Below, in pieces: positions 54,353 through 64,000 of a stretch of 64,000 nt of DNA. The translations under genes and the position numbers were made by a program. Position 1 is the stretch's first letter, and every line of letters starts with the position of its first letter. Source of the DNA: Chrysogorgia sp. JL179-B06 (taxonomy: Eukaryota; Cnidaria; Anthozoa; Scleralcyonacea; Chrysogorgiidae); the NCBI GenBank assembly GCA_035772405.1, contig JAYKKM010000181.1, positions 62,001 through 126,000 on the forward strand, in the 5' to 3' direction. Below the pieces are notes generated by a model. It saw nothing but the letters and a program-made list of their open reading frames with translations. It was not told the DNA's origin and did not search any database.

Positions 54353-54837
54353 ATCCTTAATGCACTTGATGAAAATCAGGAAGTAGTGTTGGTACTGTTG
54401 GTACTGTTGTGTTGTCCCTCAAAGAAAGCCACTAAAATTATTGATGTCAAGCGATACCTGCAAGATGTTACTATTGCCTCTGATGGCCTTCTCGTTGTTA
54501 AGGACACCCAACCGTTTATAGACCTATTACTAACGTGGCTTTCTTGTCAAAAGTATTAGAGCGGATTGCTGCCAGACAGACAATCTTATTGAGAATAACC
54601 TCCTTGCAAAAATGCAATCTGCTTATAGACTCTTTCATAGCACAGAGACAGCAGTTCTGCGTGTTTTCAATGACATCCTTAATGCACTTGATGAAAATCA
54701 GGAAGTAGTGTTGGTACTGTTGGTACTGTTGTGTTGTCCCTCAAAGAAAGCCACTAAAATTATTGATGTCAAGCGATACCTGCAAGATGTTACTATTGCC
54801 TCTGATGGCCTTCTCGTTGTTAAGGACACCCAACCGT
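54353..54837 (+). repeat. 165-bp direct duplication of a retroelement fragment
   Basis: 54353-54517 and 54672-54837 are almost identical, starting GTCATCCTTAATGCACTTGA and ending GGACACCCAACCGTT. Between them lies a frameshifted piece of LINE reverse transcriptase, QSAYRLFHSTETAVLRVFND. Confidence 0.85.
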
Positions 54838-55366
54838 TCCAGCCCAGTCGTACCTCGTACCGTACCCTGTTTAACAGATATTTATATTTCTTTGCTTTGG
54901 ATGTTGTCAAGGCTATCGAAGCAGTTTCCTCATCTTGCCATCTCTGTCAGTCCGTGAAGTCTATCCCTAAGCACTTACATGCAGCGTCAGTCTACGTCCG
55001 ATACCCCTATATCCATTGTCGTCCTACATTGCTTCTATCATGAGCGAAAAACACGAGGACCTCCGCAATGCCATCTTGATCCTTTGCAGTGAACTTCGTT
55101 CCCTGTGCGATGGAGGAGTGACCATCCGTGTGGACCTTGCGCCTGGTTTATCTACACTCTCGAAGGATAAAATCCTTCTCTCCCACTTGGAACTGAGAAG
55201 GGTTAAAAACCCCAACAAGAATCCCGTTGCCGAGCGTGCTATTGCCGAGATTGGCACCGAGTTACTTCACTTACACTCCGCCCAGTTTCCAAAGTCAAAT
55301 CGCGAATCCGGCGTGTTTGCTCGCGAAGTATGGACTCAACGCGATCAATTGCAGTGTGTATATTAA
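54612..55366 (+). pseudogene. Mosaic of LINE RT and LTR-integrase fragments
   Basis: 54612-54720 encodes QSAYR-x3-HSTETA-LRVFNDI, a signature of jockey/CR1-type RTs. After the duplication, 54840-55000 reads as an integrase zinc-finger piece (CHLCQSVKSIPKHL). 55016-55366 reads as part of an integrase core (LCSELRSLCDGG, RVDLAPGLSTL, KNPNKNPVAERAI), in different frames. A dead composite of two element classes. Confidence 0.6.
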
Positions 55367-55439
55367 CACATCCAAACCTTACCGATATATAGTGACTGCC
55401 GCATCTTGTGTCATTGTAACTTTCTCTCTCCATCTGCAA

Positions 55440-55500
55440 GTGTCGGTGGCTCAATGCATGGTTAGAGCGTCTCACCGGCAATCAGAAGGTTACAGCTAGT
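55440..55500 (+). repeat. tRNA-like SINE fragment
   Basis: TGGCTCAATGCATGGTTAGAGC resembles a tRNA D-arm and A box. TCTCACCGGCAATCAGA resembles an anticodon arm with loop CCGGCAA. The T-arm is broken. Confidence 0.4.
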
Positions 55501-56345
55501 TCATTTTTCTGAAGATACGAGCTTGACGATCGTCCATGTATAGTCTGTCTACCAAAGCTCTCGCACATTCACTACAGCAGTGTGTATATTAACATAATAC
55601 TAAACATCATAACAATCACATATCAAGAATGAAATATTTACACAGTAGGAGAGATGATTACAAATATGTTATAGTCAAGCCTGGAAATAATTATTTTTGC
55701 TGTACCTGTCAGAATGACCAGCTGACAAATAAATTTGTAACGGACACACAAAAAAAGAAGGTGCAGTATTCTCAACTACTTCTCAAAAAGATAAACCTTG
55801 TCTACGCTCCTACAACAACAAAAAATCAGGAGAAGTAATCACTACAGTTCACTACAGCACAGACTGTTTCTGTCACACGAAACTGAATCTTTTCCCAAGC
55901 CGAATAGGGAATAGATCATTCTCTTTTCCTAGGCATACAGTACCTAAATAAATATAGCGTTGATGAAATGTAGGAGTAAATCGTCTTTCCCGAAGATCAA
56001 GTCTTCAAGGCTAAGGTACATGTAGTCCATGGCGACTGTAAATAATAATTGGCAGCCGCCGGCCGGTCACCGTTTTGAAAGAACTATAATAAATGTGACT
56101 GGCAATCAGTAGTCGTAACAATAATAGTGTTGTAAATACTCGTTACTAAAGTAACGTGTTACTAATTACTAAGGGACAAACCATTATTTTTCTGGAGGGG
56201 GATGAAACATGGGGGGGGGAAATAATGGTTGTAAACTCTTTTGCCCCCCCAAAAAAAATTGACGGCAAACTTTCAAGACCCCCCTTACCAAAAGTCGAAA
56301 CTTTTCTGACCCTTCCCCTAATATCACTCATACATGGAAAATAAG
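55501..56345. other. Unassigned spacer
   Basis: Short low-complexity G and C runs near 56211-56255. No gene supported. Confidence 0.4.
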
Positions 56346-56351
56346 TTACCA

Positions 56352-56982
56352 TATTTCCTCGATTAAGCGCCTCCCCCTCAAATAAGCGCCCCTCTCTACA
56401 TACTAATTTAAATTACAACGCAATTTCTAGAAACAAACTTTCTTTTTTAATTGAAAGTCATTCACATATTTATGTCCATGTGCCTGTACGTTTCTTTCGC
56501 TTTCACCAGCTCCACGTGTAACTTCTCTACAATTATTAAGTGTGCTGTTCTAGCGTCATATACACATACTGCACCAGTACTGGCACTTTTAGAGTCTGAT
56601 GGAGAAGATGATGAATTGATTGATGTGGAATATATGATTGTAGAGAATATTTTAGTTAACTTTTTTCATTCTTTTGTTTTCTTAAAAGTTTTGTTGAAGT
56701 TACCGCGTGCAGTTACCGCGACTGACAATGTATAAACAAACCGCAAATGTTCGTTTTTGTTGTTAAACTTTGGTTATCGTAAGATACTCTCTTGTATTTT
56801 TCTCGTTAGATACTCTCTTGTATTTTTCTCGTTAGATACTCTCTTGTATTTTACTTGAAAATGACTTTCTTATTCTTGACATGATTTTGTATATTTTGTA
56901 ATAAGCGTCCCCCCCCCCCCCTCGAATAAGCGCCCCTCCTTTTAGTCTCAAAATTAATAAGCGCCCCCTTAATCGAGGAAAT
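56352..56982. mobile_element. Pogo/Tigger-like short derivative
   Basis: Ends TATTTCCTCGATTAAGCGCC and its near complement are inverted, with TA at the borders. Inside, SDGEDDELID resembles the acidic tail of pogo-type transposases, but the catalytic region is gone. Confidence 0.5.
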
Positions 56983-57472
56983 ACAGTATTTCATTTTGTT
57001 CATTATAAAATAAGTCGGCGTGCTCCGATTGGCTGGTCTCCAAGTATTTATGAAAGTATGAAGATCATGAATGACGTAAAATGGCATCAACTGGCCAGGA
57101 AAGCCCCTAAATTTAAGAAAATATACGATTTGCTTTTTTTGTTCTTTAATATGTTTATATACAAAAACATACCGCTCATGTGCACATCTACATTGACGTA
57201 TGTTCAGTATTTATGTAGTATATATATTTTGCATATGTCATTTGTTGTAGTTTATATATACATTCTAAACAAATTAATATTTTATAACATCTCATCTTCT
57301 GCATCGGTTGTATCAATTGTCATATTCAGCATTTACAAATGCATGTCGTGCTTTCACGATTCTAAGCCTCAAACGTTTTTGCCCCCCCCCCCCCTTCTAT
57401 AGAGTAAAACTTTTTTGACCCCCCTCCCATAAATGGAAGTGAAACTTTGTTTAACCCCCCTCCTCATAAATA

Positions 57473-57862
57473 ATGACCACTCCCTTATCAAGGTTTCCTG
57501 ACCAGTACAACAACCGAGATACTGACTACGAGATTTTGAAAAGTCTGATGACAGACCTCGAAAAGGTATTTGATGACTTTTGTGTTGTGAACGAACAGTT
57601 CGAAATCATAGTATCTGACGAACATAACGCTGAACACCATGTAGTAAATGGAGAAGATATTAAAACCTACAAGGATAATGTAAACCAGAATTACCAAGAT
57701 GCCAGAAAGGTATTTATTGAAGTTAAAGCTGCAAACCAACAAATTATAATAGACCAAGCAGCTAATCCAGTCAGAGCTGGTCTCAGGAAAGACTTGTGTA
57801 GGATACATGAACTTCTTACAGTAATTGATACGAACTTTGAGTTTGAGAACCCCAATTCATAA
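57473..57862 (+). pseudogene. Retroelement gag-like fragment, uncertain
   Basis: A clean 129-codon frame rich in charged and helical residues (LMTDLEKVFDDFCVVNEQFE, then VVNGEDIKTYKDNV). It resembles the N-terminal coiled region of Pao/Bel-type gag proteins, by memory only. No flanking element parts are seen. Confidence 0.35.
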
Positions 57863-57894
57863 GCTTTAAAGAAGGATAAACAGGATGTAAAGTC

Positions 57895-58975
57895 TATTTT
57901 GGATGTTATTTGTGTACCATTGGGGGATGTAGATGAGCATTGTTTCGACGAACTTGCCGTTGCACTGTTCTTGGTTGGCTTGGTTCAATTCCAATCTCAC
58001 CTGCCAGTTGTACAGCTTCTTGATAAAGCCTACTGTGTTCTTCATCAATGTTGGATTGGAAATCCTCCAGAGTTTCTTTTAAGTTAGAAATTTCCTGTTC
58101 TGCCCATCTCTTCCCGTTCTGCCCATCTCTTCCCGTTGTAATTTAACAGTGGCCGGTCTAGTTAAATCAAGTATGTACCTGACTATAACCACGGAAACAA
58201 TAAACTGAAAACTAATCGCATTGCTCAATGCCTGAGCATCATCTCTGCTGTTGGAATTCCAGTTACCAGTACCAGCAGCATCATCCTTCACCATTCTTAT
58301 TTAACCGGATATCTTCTAAGGTCGCTAAAATTGCAACAAATAGTTCAACAATTCTATCCAAACCATCAATACGAGAAATCCATCTTGACGGCAAACATCA
58401 ATTAAAACTCTGTGCTTACTAGCTGGAAGTAAAGACTTGATCTTGTTCACCAGGTGATGTTGGCGTTTAGGTGAATTGGAAAAGAAAGCAGAGAGTTTTC
58501 TGACAGTTCCCATCATGTTTCTTACCATTTGCAGTGAACAAGTATCAGCAACACATAAATTTAATCGATGATTCATGCAGTGCATATAAAGCTTTTTTAA
58601 AAGCATGTTGAATAAGTGTAGATGCACCAACATACCTGCCAGCGGGGATTGACCTCTACAATCACCATTGACATTCGACACCCGAGGTACCTTCGTCGCA
58701 GAGGTGAAAACCAACAAATTCCTCTCTGATGTTTGTCGAGGCGTCGACAAATCTTACGACCAGTGACAAATTTTCTTTGTTGGACACATCAGCTGCTTCG
58801 ACGGCCAAGATTGAAAACAATCTACTGCACTTTATTTCATCTGATAATTTGGAGATGATGTGAGCGCCTACTGTTAGTAGAGAACGTTGCATTTCTTGGA
58901 GCATTTTGTACTGGATGTTCCTTCAGCTTCGTATCACCACTGTCGATTCGAAATTGAAGACTTGGAAAATTCCCT
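57895..58975 (-). pseudogene. hAT transposase (ZMYM1/DUF4371-like) relic, multiple frameshifts
   Basis: Read on the minus strand across frames, the order matches the family. LQFRIDSGDTKLKEH comes first, then SRLFSILAVEAADVSNKENL with VVRFVDASTNIREEFVGF. Next are MNHRLNLCVAD, FFSNSPKRQHHLV and LIDVCR, then FIVSVVIVRYILDLTRPATV. The tail is NIDEEHSRLYQEAV to NAHLHPPMVHK. At least three frame changes make it non-functional. No TIR or target duplication was recognised around it. Confidence 0.75.
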
Positions 58976-59520
58976 GTAGGCTGGCATCAATCTGGGTACT
59001 TCATCTCTCCTTCCTCTGAGTGGTATATTACTTAGCCTACGTCATAGTCTGTTAAATTTTGAAAAACACAGACTGCGCCGTTAATCGTGTTCTGTGACGT
59101 AGCTACTATAAGGAATTTAAATAGTAGACCATGATTGGTCGCTTAGAAAATTTAGTTAATACGTGATATTCAATTGGTTAAGAACTACTTCCGTTTTCAA
59201 TGTTGTTTACCACGAAGACAGTTTCTCAGCCGCCTCAACGTATTCTTTGTAAACGAGATTAAAGTTTGCTAATACTTTGGCAAAGGATGACTGTTTATAG
59301 TCGGAATAATTTTGGTTCGAGGATGATCAAACAGTCGAAGAGATGCGGGAATCGAATTGTTAATCATACGATATTTCCAGGTAGCCGTCGAGTGCCGATT
59401 CTCGTTATGCTGTTTCGTTTTAGCTTTTCAGCTTGTCCTATTTGTCTATTAGAACTAAGTTTGCTCTTCATATGATTTCTTAAACTTTTACTGTGAATAC
59501 TCGTTAGTTGCTATAAGCAT

Positions 59521-59756
59521 AGACTTGCTCCAAGTCTGCCTCTTGATTGTTTCGGGTTTGTTTAAAGACGGGTTTGATTCGGGACGGGTTTGATTCGAGA
59601 CAGCTAGGTTCTTTTCAAAACCTTGAAACAAACCCGCCTTTGAAACTAAACCACTCTCGAAATAAACCCGTCTTCTCGAAACAAACCCGTCTTCTCGAAA
59701 CAAACCCGTCTTTAAATAAACCCGAAACAATCAAGAGGCAGACTTGGAGCAAGTCT
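59521..59756. mobile_element. 236-bp MITE with 39-bp inverted ends
   Basis: Ends AGACTTGCTCCAAGTCTGCC and the complement match over 39 bp. The inside is made of GACGGGTTTGATTC- and ACAAACCCGTCTTCTCGA-type repeats. Confidence 0.8.
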
Positions 59757-59941
59757 ACTAGAATAATCGGCATAAATTACAGAACACACAATTTGGCTCT
59801 GATGCACAGACGCTACTTAGCGCCGCCTTTTTGCGCCCGCGAGCGTCTGTACGCAGGCTATATATTACTCTGACCACAGAAAATCACGGTTGACAGAATT
59901 ACCATGCGTTGTGTCGGTCGGCATAGGTCATTGGTCGAGAT

Positions 59942-61332
59942 GGTCAGCACTAGAGGCAATCCACTGAGGGTCTTTAACCCGAGTGGGGACTAGTACTAGT
60001 TGCTAAATTATATATCTGCCCTGCCAGGTTATCTTGACTCTTAGATTACCAATAATTGTCAAATACTCTTAGATTACCAATAATGGGTAATTCCACAACA
60101 GTATATTATAGGATTCTAGATCTCAACCCCAACACAACACCAATCCTAACCCAACCAAGTGGGGACTACGACTATAGTTGCAAAATTATTCAAGTTTCTT
60201 AATTTTTTTAAACACACAGGTTGGGAGTTAGGGTTACAATGAAGTTGAAGGCGGGGATTAGGCGGGGGTTTAGGGTTAGGAAGACATTAAGGCGGGGGGT
60301 TAGGGTTAGGATTTGTGTTGTGATGGGGTTGAGTTCTAGAATCCTACAATTTACTGTTGTGGAATTACCAATTATTTGTAATCCAAAAGCATTTGACAAT
60401 TGCCGATTATTGGTCTTTAATCTTTAATCATGTACTCCTAAAACAGTTTAAAACAATCAAAAACAGTTGGTAATATAGTAACTAGTCCTAGTCCCCACTC
60501 GGTGAAAGACCCTCGGTGGATTGCCTCTAGTGCTGACCAGTGAACTCAATATATATAACTGGAACGATAACTCGTAAGCAAAAAGTGAGGCAAAAAGTTC
60601 CAGGCCCCTACGCGGTTTGCAGGTAGATTTCAGGCCCCGTACGCGGTTTGCAGGTAGATTTTTCAAGGTAAAACGTTTTTGTAGTTGTAGACCTTATAAT
60701 ATTTTTGGTAAATAAATTACTTGAACCATGGTAGCTAGTAAAATTAATTTATTTCACTATCCATGCTTGAACTGGTGAATCGCTCAGTAACTGACTTCGT
60801 AATACGCACGCCATCTTCAAAACAAAAACACAAACTTTCGTCTATGTTTGGCAAACGTTTTCTTCAGAAATAAACCACCCCCATGGCTATAGAATATATT
60901 AAAGGAAAGATAAATGATCTATTAACAACATACGTACAGCTTATCCCGGTAGCTAACTTAGTTCTCTTTAAAAGCGGATAATCGAACATGCCAAAAAATA
61001 TAATTTTCGTCACGGATACCATCTTGTAAACAAAAACACGAACTTTCGGCTGTCTTCGACGAACGTTTTCTTGAGAAATAATCAACTCCCAAAGCTACAA
61101 TATATATTAAAACAAAGATAAATTATGTGTTTACAATATGCGTACAGCGTATCCGGCTACCGAACGTAGTTTTCTTAAAAAGAGCGGATAATCTAACTGT
61201 TCTAACATCCAAAAATAAAAAATTCAAAATATGTTACCTGCAAACCTTGGGGGCCTGAAACCTTGCCTCACTTTTTACCCGACTTATGACTGGGAGTTAG
61301 CGTTCCATATATAGAGTTCACTGGTGCTGACC
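59942..61332. mobile_element. Composite inverted-repeat element with 9-bp target duplication
   Basis: GGTCGAGAT at 59933-59941 and 61333-61341 flanks ends GGTCAGCAC and GTGCTGACC. Two foldback units lie back to back inside. The first, 59942-60538, has about 70-bp arms (GAGGCAATCCACTGAGGGTC). The second, 60536-61323, has ends CCAGTGAACTC. The first unit has TTAGGG-like words near 60228-60310. No gene. Confidence 0.65.
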
Positions 61333-61427
61333 GGTCGAGATATGCGGCTGCTAGCTTACAGTACAGCGGACAACTTTGGTAGGTGCCTTCGAAGCAGCCG
61401 TTCCTCACGTTGTAATCCACATACTAC

Positions 61428-61766
61428 AGGAACATAACATATCTATCTTTCTTCGAACACCCGTTCCTCACGTTGTAAGCCACAAACTACTGGAATTGTT
61501 AAAGCATTGTAAGCTTTAAATTATTAGGGGGTTAGGGTTAGGATCTTTGTTGTTTTGGGGTTGATTACAATCCAATAATTTACTGCTTACAATGAATTGT
61601 TAAAGCATTGTAATTAGTAAATTATTGGATTGTAATCAACCCCAAAACAACAAAGATCCTAACCTTAACCCCCTAATTTAGTGCTTACAATGCTTTAACA
61701 ATTCCAGTAGTTTGTGGCTTACAACGTGAGGAACGGGTGTTCAAAGAAAGATAGATATGTTATGTA
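61428..61766. mobile_element. Foldback repeat with ~160-bp arms
   Basis: AACATAACATATCTATCTTT, CCGTTCCTCACGTTGTAAG and the inner GATTACAATCCAATAATTTA all recur as complements at 61560-61766. Includes a short TTAGGG-like stretch. Confidence 0.8.
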
Positions 61767-61809
61767 CTTATGTTAGATAAAGATATGTTATGTAAATATA
61801 GATATGTTA

Positions 61810-62220
61810 TGTTATTAACGAGGTAATATATGGGGCGCCGTTTGTTTCAATAATACTTCTGTCACATATATAAAACTTAGGATCACTAATATAAAACTTC
61901 CATACACATATATACAACTTATTCGCAAATATAAAACTTCTCTTACTAAATATAATACTTCTTCGCAAATATATAAAACTTCTCTTACTAAATATAATAC
62001 TTCTTCGCAAATATAAAACTTCCGTACACATAATATATACAACTTATTCGCAAATATAAAACTTCTCTTACTAAATATAATACTTCTTCGTAAATATAAA
62101 ACTTCCATACACATATATACAACTTATTCGCAAATATAAAACTTCTCTTACTAAATATAATACTTCTTCGCAAATATATAAAACTTCTCTTACTTCGTCG
62201 CAAATATAAAACTTGTTGCG
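61810..62220. repeat. Tandem repeat, CAAATATAAAACTTC units
   Basis: Irregular units of 15 and about 45 bp (ACTTCTCTTACTAAATATAA, then TACTTCTTCGCAAATATAAA). Reading frames across it are repeat translations. Confidence 0.9.
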
Positions 62221-62310
62221 CAACAAGAGCCCGCAATATCTGATCGATTATAGGATTCATTACATCAAGTACTGCAACATGCCATTGCCTGCCTTACCCA
62301 TGTTTTCAAC

Positions 62311-62745
62311 ATGGCCGATGAAGACGAAACGGTTCTAGACGAATTTACGACATTTCTCTCTCGGTTGCCTCAGCTTTGCGAACAATTGCGGTTAAATCAA
62401 TTTACTCAAGAATTGGAAATTGCTGATAATTTGCTTGCAGCTTCGGAGCGGGTATGTTCTTGGGGTGTTCTTTTTCTTTTTCTGTTTGAATGTCGCGAGG
62501 ATGACATTTCTCATGAAATAGTAGAGAAACTGCAAACACTTCTTGGTCAATATGAACAATTCACAAGATGCTACATGGATGTTGTTCAAAACCTCCAAGA
62601 ACAAGATACGGGCAACAGATTTCGCTGTCAAAACGAACTGAATAATGGTGAAAACTTAAGAGGAAGACCACGATTTCGTGTTACAAAAGCACAAATAGAA
62701 AGCCTTCGAGAAATTGGTTTTTCGTGGACTAAAATACCACTGTGA
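62311..62745 (+). CDS. N-terminal part of an integrase-like transposon protein, truncated
   Basis: 144 codons from ATG. Helical start (LDEFTTFLSRLPQLCEQLRL), then GRPRFRVTKAQIESL and EIGFSWTKI, which resembles the helix-turn-helix preceding an rve-type core in a family common in aquatic animals (recalled, not searched). It stops where a long foldback repeat begins, so the catalytic part is absent. A stretch VCSWGVLFLFLFEC may be a retained 48-nt intron (GTATGT to CGAG). Confidence 0.4.
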   Translation: MADEDETVLDEFTTFLSRLPQLCEQLRLNQFTQELEIADNLLAASERVCSWGVLFLFLFECREDDISHEIVEKLQTLLGQYEQFTRCYMDVVQNLQEQDTGNRFRCQNELNNGENLRGRPRFRVTKAQIESLREIGFSWTKIPL

Positions 62746-62750
62746 AGTAC

Positions 62751-63926
62751 GCCGTCGATTCAGCCGTCGATTCAGCCGTCGATTCAGCGGGTAGCCATCC
62801 GTGTGAACCTGACTGCTGTTTGGGCAGACGATACGCTTCGACTTTATAAAAGTACTATTTTCTATGGCGCTATTCTATATGATTTCTTTAAATTTAAATT
62901 TAAATATGTTGCAGAGAATTTAATGCTCTTCCTAACGGTAGTAGTCGCTTGTCTCGATCGTGCCGAAGGAAGATTCACGCGAACGTTAAACATGAACGGC
63001 GCTTCAAGTATCGAGCAACGGCATAGTGTAATTTGTTATTTCCGACAACTCAGATAAAATTACTATTTTCTCGGGCGCTATTCTATACAATTTTTTTAAA
63101 TTTACATATGTTGCACAGAATTTAATATTCTTTCTAACGGTAGTAGTTACGTGACTGGACCAGGCCTAAGAAAGATTCACGCGAACGTTAAACATGACCG
63201 GCTTTTGGTCTCGGGCAAGAGCGCTAACTTGTATAATGGCATTTGTTATTTCCGACTATCTCGCATAAAATCACTATTTTCTCGCGCGCTATTCTATAAG
63301 ATTTTTTTTAATCTACATATGTTGCACAGAATTTAATGGTCTTTCTAACGGTAGTAGTTACGTGACTGGACCAGGCCTAAGAAAGATTCACGCGAACGTT
63401 AAACATGACCGGCTTTTGTTTTAAAATAGTAATTTTATTTGAGTTAGTCGGAAATAACAAATTACACTATACCAATTAGCTCTCTTGCCCGAGACCAAAA
63501 GCCGGTCATGTTTAACGTTCGCGTGAATCTTTCTTAGGCCTTGTCCAGTCACGTAACTACAACCGTTAGAAAGAATATTAAATTCTGTGCAACATATGTA
63601 AATTAAAAAAAATTGTATAGAATAGCGCCCAAGAAAATAGTAATTTTATCTGAGTTGTCGGAAATAACAAATTACACTATGCCGTTGCTCGATACTTGAA
63701 GCGCCGTTCATGTTTAACGTTCGCGTGAATCTTCCTTAGGCACGATCGAGTCAAGCGACTACTACCGTCAGGAAGAGCATTAAATTCTCTGCAACATTTA
63801 AATTTAAATTTAAAGAAATCATATAGAATAGCGCCATAGAAAATAGTACTTTTATAAAGTCGAAGCGTATCGTCTGCCCAAACAGCAGTCAGGTTCACAC
63901 GGATGGCTACCCGCTGAATCGACGGC
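62751..63926. mobile_element. 1.18-kb foldback element
   Basis: The left arm, from GCCGTCGATTCAGC on, recurs as complement from about 63420 to 63926. Within each arm there are tandem blocks containing GATTCACGCGAACGTTAAAC (three per left half). Not coding. Confidence 0.8.
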
Positions 63927-64000
63927 GTCAGTGGCGGAAATTCGCCTTTTTCGGTGGTGGGGCAAAGCCTCTTAAATTTCCGACAAGTTTATTCGCTACA

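Noticed and set aside
60225..60315. GGGTTAGGGTTAGG words as telomeric DNA
   Set aside because: They lie inside a foldback element whose other arm carries the complement; no array.

Overview
The window is animal nuclear DNA: AT-rich, intron-rich, and packed with foldback and inverted-repeat transposons. Two host genes can be read through. One is a Trm7/FTSJ1-type tRNA 2'-O-methyltransferase (32.6-37.6 kb, plus). The other is a Mastermind-like Notch co-activator (42.6-45.3 kb, minus), a metazoan family. Gene style and repeat content suggest an early-branching invertebrate, a cnidarian or perhaps a sponge; the species cannot be fixed from sequence alone.

The main discovery is one large DNA transposon at 6005-30828 (24.8 kb). 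Its ends are a 217-bp inverted repeat in which I find no mismatch, flanked by a 7-bp direct repeat CTCACAC (5998-6004 and 30829-30835). Each inverted repeat carries the same first coding exon, starting MADSGECSSDD. From the left end it is spliced into a 17-exon KDZ (Kyakuja-Dileera-Zisupton) transposase with a peptidase-like C-terminus (6132-16745). From the right end it is spliced into a 6-exon, 321-residue Cys-rich protein of unknown role (30701-22324, minus). The two genes converge. Between their stop codons lie a satellite array of about 12 units of roughly 178 bp and a small TATA-driven ORF. Many smaller foldback elements sit in the introns, yet the exons join with consistent phases.

Region by region: 0-6 kb holds decayed LINE pieces, minisatellites, a 485-bp duplication and a 951-bp inverted-repeat element with 9-bp target duplication. 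6-30.8 kb is the KDZ element. 30.8-37.7 kb is FTSJ1, with an apparent 1-base insertion just after a catalytic lysine. 37.7-42.5 kb has foldback elements, including one built of GTTCGAAC palindromes. 42.5-45.3 kb is the Mastermind gene. 45.3-48.7 kb has no recognisable gene. 48.7-54.3 kb is a truncated Ty3/gypsy element split by a 3.4-kb hAT element, itself carrying a 784-bp TTAA-flanked element. 54.3-64 kb is a mosaic of LINE, LTR-integrase and hAT relics, tandem repeats and long foldback repeats.

Exon structures were built by hand from splice sites and phase and have no transcript support. Family names rest on motif recognition, not searches.
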